Origin: Amylostereum areolatum
Lineage: Eukaryota; Basidiomycota; Agaricomycetes; Russulales; Stereaceae
Direction of reading: 5' to 3'
Assembly: GCA_012932865.1 (NCBI GenBank)
Contig: SAXG01000001.1
Span: 547,693 to 611,692 of the forward strand
Length of the DNA: 64,000 bases
Position 1 is the stretch's first letter; each line of letters opens with the position of its first letter. The notes below the pieces were generated by a model that was not told the DNA's origin, searched no databases, and was given only the letters and a program-made list of their open reading frames with translations. This document shows, piece by piece, positions 49,801 to 56,584 of the stretch. The translations under genes and the position numbers were made by a program.

Positions 49801-50807
49801 GAACGAATTCTTGAGCGAGCATGGTATCCGATCGTATGTCCATTTTCTCTCTCTTCTCGCAGACGCCTTCTTACTCTTTAGCGGCACAGTCTCTCAAAGA
49901 GGCATAAGGACCATCCATGGGGTATGGACGTTCACGGAGAGAGGCATGAGGTCAACTACTGGCCCGGCGAATCTAAGTCAGGAATGTTCGGAGGCAACTC
50001 TAACTGGCGTGGTCCTATCTGTCCGTGCCACACCTTTCCCTTGTTTCGATACGAGGTTGACCAGTTGCCATCACAGGGCTCGCCGTCAACTTTCTTCTGA
50101 TTGAAAGCTTACAACGCGTTCATCAATACTACGGCGACGAAGTTCAAGTCGAGTGCCCTACTGGCAGTGGGGACTATATGAATTTGCTTGAGGTCGCGGA
50201 GGAGATTCAACACCGGATCATCCATATCTTTGGTCGTGATGCTCAAGGGCGGCGTGCGCTCAACGGTGGTAACCAGAAACTCGACTTCGACCCTCAATTC
50301 AGAGACTACGTCTGGTTTTACGAGGTACATATCGTCTTCAGACACGAACCGGGTTTGGCTCACCTTTCTTGATAGTACTTCCATGGCGACGATGGTCGTG
50401 GTCTTGGGGCTTCTCACCAAACTGGATGGTGAGCTCTAATTACTGGCCCCCTTGGTTCTTGTTTTTCAAGCGTTGGACAGGTCCGGGCTTGTCGCTTATC
50501 ACATCTTGCAAAGCGGCGCCAGCTGCCGCCTCCCGAAAACTCCTCGAAGTTTGTCCAATTATTTGAACGCTCGATTCAGAGTGCTAACAGTTACTTTTCC
50601 CTCGCCATTAGCACCGCGCAGTCTGGCTCATCACTACTTCGATGTATGTGGCACCTTTTATGATCGACGGCCTTGACATCTGACGTGTTTGTACAGGAAA
50701 CGATGGACACCCAGTCGGAGTACGACGACGCCCAATCCCTCCTCAGTGCATACAGCAACTTCGATCGTCACAGCACGCTGGGGGACATATCTCCAGATGC
50801 GTTGTAA
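46808..50807 (+). CDS. GH63-type glycosidase, cytosolic-looking form
   Basis: Large (alpha/alpha)6-barrel glycosidase-like protein related to GH63 alpha-glucosidases; substrate uncertain. No signal peptide or membrane anchor: it starts [13 protein letters not shown] followed by a Ser/Pro-rich stretch. The N-terminal beta-sandwich part includes [19 protein letters not shown] and [16 protein letters not shown]. The barrel carries [16 protein letters not shown] (its WDSAFH is the likely site of the acid Asp), [21 protein letters not shown] and [14 protein letters not shown]. Later come [67 protein letters not shown] and QTGWSGLVA. About a dozen GT-AG introns keep frame. The last exons give [10 protein letters not shown] and [11 protein letters not shown], with TAA at 50805-50807. 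Lack of a signal separates it from ER glucosidase I. Confidence 0.85.
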
Positions 50808-51178
50808 GATTATTGTTCACCAAAGTCCCCGAAATTCTCGTTGTCTTGTTCTCACATCGTTGGCCCTGTATCGATCGCCACGCATTCTAGAGTCTTATGG
50901 TACCAACAAAGCATGGACTAAATTTCCTCAGACGGTTGTAGTAGAGTCGTCCTGTAGCCCCAATATCCAATTCTCGTCGCACACGCTTTCTGGAATTTTT
51001 GTAGAGTATACATACGCATATATACGTCACCATTGGAATGCATCTTAGCGTCTTCTTGTCAACATGGGACACAGCCGAGGAGCAGCCCTGGCTGTAGCCT
51101 TTCGTGCAATTGCAACTTCTGCTATTCTCCGCTCATTGCCCTTGGCACCGTCGGTTCTCTTCCGCCAACAAAGTTAAG
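50808..51178. other. Intergenic, nothing recognised
   Basis: About 370 bases between two plus-strand genes. AT-rich near 50990-51030. No coding frame or element recognised. Confidence 0.4.
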
Positions 51179-51906
51179 ATGACCGTAATAATCAACCCAC
51201 CCGGTGCGATGGACTTCGAACCTGCACTGGACCTTCAAGATATCATGGGCACTTGGTCAGTACTTTCCAATGGGGCGAAGTGTTCACACCAAACTCACTG
51301 TGACTGCAGGTACGTCACCCATTCGACGCTGCCAATGTGGAAGGTCAGCGCTTCAGCCAGTTTCGACTTCCCCCGCCGGGTAGTCGTTCTCCGCCCTGCG
51401 AACCTGGTACTTACGCGTAGGACGCGATTTCATTCGGACAGAAAAACAAAGATGTCACGATCACGTACACCGCTCGGGCCGACCCCTCGTCGACCGCAGA
51501 AGAACAGCCTGTCCAGATCGACGACGTGGTCGAGTATCGTGGCAAAGCCAAACCCGTATCCTCCAAACGCACGCGCATCGTCGGCGTGGACACGGTCGAA
51601 GCGTCGTCCGCCGACCCGTCCTCGTCCTCGTCGCCTCCGTCGACGCGCTTCAAATGGCGCGGCAGCGGACTGCTCTTCCCGCTCACCTCGCGGTGGCAGC
51701 TCCTCGGCTACGCGTCCGACGAGACGCCCTGGGCGGTGACATACTTTGAGAAGACGCTTTTCACGCCGGAGGGCATCGATATCTATGCTAGGAGTAAGGA
51801 AGGATTGCCGGAGGGGCTGTTGGCGGAGATCAAGGAGGGGTTGAAGCAGGTCGGCGGTAAGGTTGGTGAGCTTGCCGGAGAGTTGTTTGAAGTGGAAAGG
51901 TCGTGA
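51179..51906 (+). CDS. Lipocalin-like (calycin-type) small protein
   Basis: Likely an eight-stranded barrel of the lipocalin/calycin type binding a small hydrophobic ligand; no ligand can be inferred. Exon 1 starts MTVIINPPGAMDF (a second Met at MDF is possible) and ends at a GT inside IMGTW, the lipocalin G-x-W signature. Exon 2 reads YVTHSTLPMWK. Exon 3 (from about 51421) reads DAISFGQKNKDVTITYTARADP, then FKWRGSGLLFPLTSRWQLLGYASDETPWAVTYFEKTLFTPEGIDIYAR. It ends with an amphipathic helix (LLAEIKEGLKQVGGKVGELAGELFEVERS). A Ser/Pro insert sits at about 51595-51640. Frame clean. No signal peptide. Confidence 0.7.
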
Positions 51907-52523
51907 GCTCCGCATTGGCTTTGCGCTTCGGGCCTCATGCATGAGGCCTGAGGCCCAGTGAAAACCGGCGTGAAGGATTTGGGACGCGGCCGAAGGATTT
52001 TGGATGCCAAGAGGTGTGCCAAAATGCTTCGTTGCCGTCCTCTGTCTTCAAAAAAATGGCACACTTTTCTTGAACCTCATGACAGGTTTTTGAACCTCAC
52101 GGAAAACACATGGGACCATATATGACAACATTGGATGGCATTGGACTGGCATGTATCTACTTACTGCTCCCTTGCTTGAACCATATTGAAGCATTCTGGA
52201 TGGCACACAATCAGAGGATCAGGAAAATGGGTTTCATTGCATGATTAGGATATCTAAGTACATTGTCCTAAGTGCTACACTCGAGCCCACACGCCAATAG
52301 CCATCCCCTCTCCAGGAAATATGAAAGAACAGTGGAAACGGCGAGATACTATGGGCGTACTCTGCTGGATCTCGCGCTACGCTACCAGACATGCGCTCTC
52401 CGCGGGAACCGGGATATACGCCGCCACCGCGACACGGAACACTGGTTCTGCGCTGTGGAATACGCCCGCGTCATTCCGGGAGACTGAAAGCTAGGAAATG
52501 TAGGTTTTCCTATGAATAGGAGC
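51907..52523. other. Intergenic with a perfect 18-base palindrome
   Basis: Convergent region. GGCCTCATGCATGAGGCC at 51931-51948 is its own reverse complement and is followed by another GAGGCC unit. No gene was recognised in the remaining 570 bases. Confidence 0.5.
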
Positions 52524-53252
52524 TCAACATGAGCGAACCATTGCAGGTAGATGAAAGGCGACGCACTGGCTCGCTAGCCCACGAACTTCGACGAGTTTGG
52601 GAGGCGGTTTGACGGCGTCGAGCTTGGGTTGGGAATCGTCGTTTTTCTGCTGTTTCGTCGCGGGACCTTCCTTTTCTTCGTCGGGGACAATGGACTCGTT
52701 CCACGCAGGACACATGTTCCCCCAGAGGTCGCGCCCGCCCTCGGAGAACGCGTCGTGGAGGATGGCGCCGATGCGGGAGGTCGCGGGGAGCTCTTTGTGA
52801 GCGAGGTCCATGACGGCGAGCGCACGGCGGAGGGGCTTTTCGATGTGGGGCTCGGTGAACGCTTTGGAGCGTAAGAGGAAGCGGAGGAAGAAGGCGATAA
52901 GGGTGGGGAAGGCCAGGCAGCGGGCGGGGGACCTACGCATGAATCGTCAGCGATGTCGAGGACATGGGAGGAAGGCGGTTGTACCAGATGAGCCCGCGAT
53001 CGCGGAAGTAAGAGGAGAAGAAGATGCGCATGCTCGTTTCCGGGTTGCTCATGAAGTTATCCATGTGGGTGTCTTGCGAGGCTTGCGGGCCCCTGGGAAT
53101 CTATGCGCCGAAGTGTGGCCAAATACTAAGGCATGTTGTGATTCAGGCTTGAGGCGCATACGAGTCGTCGTGGGGAGCACTGACGACAACATGTAGCATG
53201 TTGGCTGCTCGGTGCAGGACTTGAATTGGATAGATTGGGAACGGAGGGGCAT
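52524..53252 (-). pseudogene. 3' part of an unidentified host gene, cut by the retrotransposon LTR
   Basis: The reading frame is open right up to the LTR edge at 53252 (APPFPIYPIQVLHRAANMLH), then splices at a GTATGC donor near 53155 to GPQASQDTHMDNFMSNPETS, SMRIFFSSYFRDRGLIW. A second GT-AG intron leads to SPARCLAFPTLIAFFLRFLLRSKAF, RALAVMDLAHKELPATSRIG and a charged C-terminus ending at 52524. I do not recognise the family. Splicing and composition are clearly coding. The N-terminal part is missing here and should lie on the far side of the element, beyond its 5' LTR. Expression of the intact protein is unlikely. A promoter in the LTR could in principle drive a truncated product. Confidence 0.65.
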
Positions 53253-53790
53253 TGTTAAGGACGGTCCTTATCACGTGACAAGCGGCTCAGGCTACAGTAC
53301 TCGTGTGGATGAGAGGTGGGATCAGGTGATCCAGACGTCTCGGCTATACGAAGTTAGAGGTCGATAAGCGAAGCAGTAAGTCTTCACAGAAGACTTAGGC
53401 GAGCTTTCGACTTAGTTACTTTATGCTCTCTTTAGTAGTTTTAAGAGGAGGTTCTATTTAGAACAGTCCTGTATTTACAAAGAGAACGAGCTGAGGAATG
53501 GCTCGTTCGATGAGCCTCCTTTTATAAGAAAGGAGGTCGAGTAAATATATGTACATTGAGCGACGGTCGCATCAAGTATCTACGGGGATGAGACTGTGGC
53601 ACCGTCGCGGCTGTGCCGTTGAGACGGTGACGATCTGTGGCACTGTCGTCGGGACGGTAACGATCTGTGGCACTGTCGTCGTCGCGTCGTTGAGACGGTT
53701 ACGAACTGGGGCACAGTCGTAATCCGTCGTTTAGCGACGTCTTTCCTAATAAGGTAATGGAAAATGAAGTACCTTGGACAAGTTGTAACA
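53253..53790 (-). repeat. 3' LTR, 538 bp
   Basis: On the minus strand it starts TGTTACA just after a purine tract and ends CCTTAACA at the host-gene junction, giving matching ends TGTTA...TAACA. Downstream host sequence begins ATGCC, the expected first half of a 5-base target duplication; the partner copy is not in the window. It contains a TATA-like box. Confidence 0.72.
53520..53526 (-). promoter_or_regulatory. TATA-like box in the LTR
   Basis: The minus strand reads TATAAAA inside CTTATAAAAGGAGG. The same box is present in the truncated LTR copy (near 54960-54966). Position inside the LTR suits U3 transcription control. Confidence 0.5.
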
Positions 53791-54023
53791 CTATCCCCCT
53801 CTCTAGAATCTACGTCTCGTAGATTCCTGAATCGAAGCGGTTCTAGAGGGATTTCTTGAACATGCTGTCGATCGCTCGCTCTTCGCCATTGGAGGAGGAA
53901 TATTGTTGATGCGAGGAATATGAGGATTGTAAGTCCTACGATGATGCTGATGACGGTGATGAGCCAGCGTGGAGTAGGCGTATTGAAAATCGCGAGATCG
54001 GGCGACTGAGTGGGCTGCATCAC
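53580..54023 (-). CDS. Small single-pass membrane protein ORF, copy A
   Basis: Function unknown. MMQPTQSPDLAIFNTPTPRW is a short N-terminal segment, followed by a strong membrane span (LITVISIIVGLTILIFLASTIFLL) and a basic/charged tail (QWRRASDRQHVQEIPLEPL). The frame runs through the polypurine tract into the LTR. Its conserved part matches copy B at 55165-55461, while the C-terminal end after KDVAK differs and is repetitive (RQCHRS units). An env-like or accessory role is only a guess: there is no signal peptide, Cys-rich ectodomain or cleavage site. Confidence 0.5.
   Translation of the reverse strand: MMQPTQSPDLAIFNTPTPRWLITVISIIVGLTILIFLASTIFLLQWRRASDRQHVQEIPLEPLRFRNLRDVDSREGDSVTTCPRYFIFHYLIRKDVAKRRITTVPQFVTVSTTRRRQCHRSLPSRRQCHRSSPSQRHSRDGATVSSP
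53791..53804 (-). other. Polypurine tract
   Basis: The minus strand reads AGAGAGGGGGATAG directly before the LTR start, the expected plus-strand primer of reverse transcription. An identical tract sits at 55229-55242 before the truncated LTR. Confidence 0.7.
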
Positions 54024-54094
54024 GCTTCTGAGTCCTCATGTTTTGATGTTCACTCCTTTTATCTTTATCCGGAATTGAGCGATAGAATTCTATT

Positions 54095-54628
54095 CTACCG
54101 CTTCAGTAACGCCTCCACTACTTTTACGTCCTCCCCGTTCATCGTGGGAGACCCTAGCCGATGCCCTATCCTCGCCGTCGTCGCGTGGTCCGGGCTTCTG
54201 AACCGGGGGCCGTGCTTCCGGAATACCCCTCTAATGCCGCATTTCCCTTTCGACTCCCGCATGGCTTCTTCGTCTAGACTTCTCGGCCTCTTCATGGCGC
54301 GAGCGACGTCCGGACGGCTTAGGAGTTCCGTGACTCTCTTGAGATGACGAAGGAGTTCTTCGTCTTGTGGGTCGGGCGTGGGAGTGCGCGAGAGGATGGG
54401 CGAGGGAGGAGGAGTGGTAGGGGGAGTGTGGTCGGTGGTGGAGAGGTTGCGCGATGAGGAGGTGAGGGTGGAAGACATTTGGTTGGTGTGGGTGGTGCTA
54501 GTGGGTTTGTTTAGACGATGTCTGAGGGTGTTGTGGTCTTTGTAGCTTTCCCTTTTATCCTTACGATGCGGAGGGGCAATGATGTAATCATTGCCAGCAA
54601 TCGTAAGCGATGATTCGTACATAATCAA
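54095..54628 (-). CDS. Small soluble ORF, copy A
   Basis: Function unknown. An in-frame Met at 54478 (MSSTLTSSSRNLS) matches the start of copy B and is the better start. A Ser/Thr/Pro-rich N-terminus is followed by a helical charged region (EELLRHLKRVTELLSRPDVARAM), a basic motif (KRPRSLDEEAM) and GIRGVFRKHGPRFR. Similar to 55534-55920 in the other repeat unit. Conserved reading frames in both diverged copies favour real coding. Confidence 0.5.
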   Translation of the reverse strand: MIMYESSLTIAGNDYIIAPPHRKDKRESYKDHNTLRHRLNKPTSTTHTNQMSSTLTSSSRNLSTTDHTPPTTPPPSPILSRTPTPDPQDEELLRHLKRVTELLSRPDVARAMKRPRSLDEEAMRESKGKCGIRGVFRKHGPRFRSPDHATTARIGHRLGSPTMNGEDVKVVEALLKR

Positions 54629-54840
54629 AACTGAGTCGTAAGCAGGCGACGCGTCCAGCGCGTCGCGGAGAGAATATCAAGCGTCTCGCCTTCCTCATAG
54701 CGATAGAAACCGGTATAGTAGAGAAGTCCGAGGAAAATATGCGTGCGGATGAGGGCGCAGTCCATGATCAGTCCGAGAAGTATCGTGACGATAGATGCGA
54801 GAGCGTAATGATGGGGGGAGAGAGAAAGTCCGAGTTGCAT
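54625..54840 (-). CDS. Small hydrophobic ORF, copy A
   Basis: A 71-codon frame with one or two membrane-spanning stretches (HHYALASIVTILLGLIMDCAL, THIFLGLLYYTGFY) and an acidic end (EEGETLDIL). Related to 56104-56280; the two differ in N- and C-terminus by small indels. Function unknown. Confidence 0.4.
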   Translation of the reverse strand: MQLGLSLSPHHYALASIVTILLGLIMDCALIRTHIFLGLLYYTGFYRYEEGETLDILSATRWTRRLLTTQF

Positions 54841-54879
54841 TATGATGGGTAAAGTCTGTCCGCGCGACTTACACAGGGC

Positions 54880-55228
54880 TTAAGAGGAGGTTCTTATTAG
54901 AACAGTCCTGTATTTACAAAGAGAACGAGCTGGGGAATAGCTCGTTCGTTGAGCCTCCTTTTATAGGAAAGGAGGTCAAGTAAATATATGTACATTCGGC
55001 GACGGTTGTATCAAGTATCTACGGAGACGAACTGTGGCACCGTCGAGGCTATGCCGTTGGGACGGTGACGATCTGTGGCACCGTCGAGGCTATGCCGTCG
55101 AGACGGTGACGATCTGTGGCAGCGTCGTTGAGACGGTTACGAGCTGGGGCACAGTCGTAATCCGTCATTTAGCGACGTCCTTCCTAGTAAGGCAATGGAA
55201 AATGAAGTACCTTGGACAAGTTGTAACA
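54880..55228 (-). repeat. Truncated LTR copy inside the element
   Basis: Matches 53441-53790 of the complete 3' LTR: same TGTTACA start, same TATA-like box, ending at TTAA where the duplication junction lies. Confidence 0.8.
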
Positions 55229-55461
55229 CTATCCCCCTCTCTAGAATCTACGTCTCGTAGATTCCTGAATCGAAGCGGTTCTAGTGGGATGTTTTGAACA
55301 TGCTGTCGATCGCTCGCTCTCCGCCATTGGAGAAGGAATATTGTTGATGCGATGAATGTGAGGATCGTAAGTCCTACGATGATGCTGATGACGGCGATGA
55401 GCCAGCGTGGAGTGGGCGTATTGAAAATCGCGAGATCGGGTGATTGTGCTGATTGCATCAT
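55165..55461 (-). CDS. Small single-pass membrane protein ORF, copy B
   Basis: A 98-codon frame nearly identical to the first part of 53580-54023: short N-terminus, membrane span (LIAVISIIVGLTILTFIASTIFLL), charged tail, ending FHCLTRKDVAK. Also crosses the polypurine tract into the truncated LTR. Function unknown. Confidence 0.5.
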   Translation of the reverse strand: MMQSAQSPDLAIFNTPTPRWLIAVISIIVGLTILTFIASTIFLLQWRRASDRQHVQNIPLEPLRFRNLRDVDSREGDSVTTCPRYFIFHCLTRKDVAK

Positions 55462-55533
55462 GCTTCTGGGTTTGTCGCTTTCTGATGTTCACTCTTTATA
55501 TCCTTGTCCGGACCTCAACGATAGAATTCTATT

Positions 55534-55920
55534 CTACCGCTTTACCCACGACTCTACTACTTTCATATCTTCTTTGTCTATCGTGGGAGATCCCAGCCTA
55601 TGCCCTATCCTCGCCGTCATGACGGGGTCGTCGGGGTTTCTGAACCGGGGTCCATGCCTCTTGAAGACTCCTTTGATGCCGCACCTCCGCTTCGATTCCT
55701 GTAGTGCTTCTTCGTCGAGGCTTCTCGGCCTCTTCAGGGCGCGAGCGACGTCCGGACGGCTTAGGAGCTCCGTGACTCGCTTGAGATGACGAAGGAGTTC
55801 GTCGTCGCGTGGGTCGGGCGTGGGAGTGCGCGAAGGGACGGGCGAGGGAGGAGGAGTGGTGTGAGGAGTGGAGTCGGTGGTGGAGAGGTTGCGCGATGAG
55901 GGGGCGAGGGTGGAAGACAT
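55534..55920 (-). CDS. Small soluble ORF, copy B
   Basis: A 128-codon frame paralogous to 54095-54478: Ser/Thr/Pro-rich start, helical charged centre (DELLRHLKRVTELLSRPDVARAL), KRPRSLDEEALQESKRRCGIKGVF, and end DKEDMKVVESWVKR. Differences from copy A are mostly substitutions that keep the frame. Function unknown. Confidence 0.5.
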   Translation of the reverse strand: MSSTLAPSSRNLSTTDSTPHTTPPPSPVPSRTPTPDPRDDELLRHLKRVTELLSRPDVARALKRPRSLDEEALQESKRRCGIKGVFKRHGPRFRNPDDPVMTARIGHRLGSPTIDKEDMKVVESWVKR

Positions 55921-56103
55921 ATCGGTTGGTGTGGGTGGTGCGAGTGGGTTTGTTTAGACGATGTCTGAGGGTGTTGTGGTCTTTGTCGCTTTCCTTTTAT
56001 CCTTACGATGCGGAGGGGCAATGATGTAATCATTGCCAGCAATCGTAAGCGATGATTCGTACATAATCAAAACTGAGTCGTAAGCAGGCGACCGTCCAGC
56101 GCG

Positions 56104-56280
56104 TCACGGGAGAATATCAAGCGTTTCGCCTTCCTCGTAGCGATAGAAACCGGTATAGTAGAGAAGTCCGAGGAAAATATGCGTGCGGATGAGGGCGCAG
56201 TCCGTGATTAGTCCAAGGAGTGTCGTAAGCGATAGATGCGAGGGCGTAATGACGGGGGAAGAGGGAAAGTCCGAGTGCAT
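56104..56280 (-). CDS. Small hydrophobic ORF, copy B
   Basis: A 58-codon frame starting MHSDFPSSPVITPS, then hydrophobic LTTLLGLITDCALIRTHIFLGLLYYTGFY and EEGETLDILP. Counterpart of 54625-54840, with frame differences at both ends. Function unknown. Confidence 0.38.
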   Translation of the reverse strand: MHSDFPSSPVITPSHLSLTTLLGLITDCALIRTHIFLGLLYYTGFYRYEEGETLDILP

Positions 56281-56584
56281 GATGATGGGTAAAGTCTGTC
56301 TGCGCGCTTACCAGGGCTCCGGCCAGTGAACCTTCGACTCCTCCGCTTCCTGCAAGTCCCAATCTTCCTTTTTCCAGAAGAGATCGTCGACGCGCCAGGA
56401 GTGATTGAAGCGCGAGGGGGGTTCTTCGCTGAGTGCGGAGCATTGCGTCCTCCCAGTACAACCACTGTTCGGTGGCGTGCTGGGCGGCTTCGTGCGTCAG
56501 ACTCTCACGTCGTGCGAGGAATCCCAGAAGCTGCCTGTGGGCGCGGGCGGTAGCGTCGGTACGTCGGAGGTGGGGGTGGGACAT
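56117..56584 (-). CDS. Accessory ORF of 155 codons, overlapping neighbours
   Basis: Open frame starting MSHPHLRRTDATARAHRQLLG; the first 80 codons have a protein-like mix (THEAAQHATEQWLYWEDAMLR). It overlaps the C-terminus of the zinc-knuckle ORF by 80 bases and the hydrophobic ORF at its other end. A strong donor (CTG|GTAAGC) near 56310 suggests the second half may be intronic. Unknown function and uncertain. Confidence 0.33.
   Translation of the reverse strand: MSHPHLRRTDATARAHRQLLGFLARRESLTHEAAQHATEQWLYWEDAMLRTQRRTPLALQSLLARRRSLLEKGRLGLAGSGGVEGSLAGALVSAQTDFTHHHALGLSLFPRHYALASIAYDTPWTNHGLRPHPHAYFPRTSLLYRFLSLRGRRNA

Larger units (their letters stand above)
53441..54879 (-). repeat. Tandem duplication unit A (1.44 kb) at the 3' end of the element
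   Basis: Direct repeat of 54880-56317, with scattered substitutions and small indels. It contains three small ORFs, the polypurine tract and the 5' part of the LTR; only this copy continues into the complete LTR. Confidence 0.82.
54880..56317 (-). repeat. Tandem duplication unit B (1.44 kb), with truncated LTR
   Basis: Upstream copy of the repeat (minus orientation). Its LTR fragment (54880-55228) lacks the last 188 bases of the LTR and abuts unit A at the junction after CCTCTTAA, where GCCCTG of unit A begins. Confidence 0.82.

Noticed and set aside
53580..54023. Membrane ORF considered as a true envelope gene.
   Set aside because: No signal peptide, Cys-rich ectodomain, glycosylation pattern or cleavage site; listed only as a small membrane ORF.
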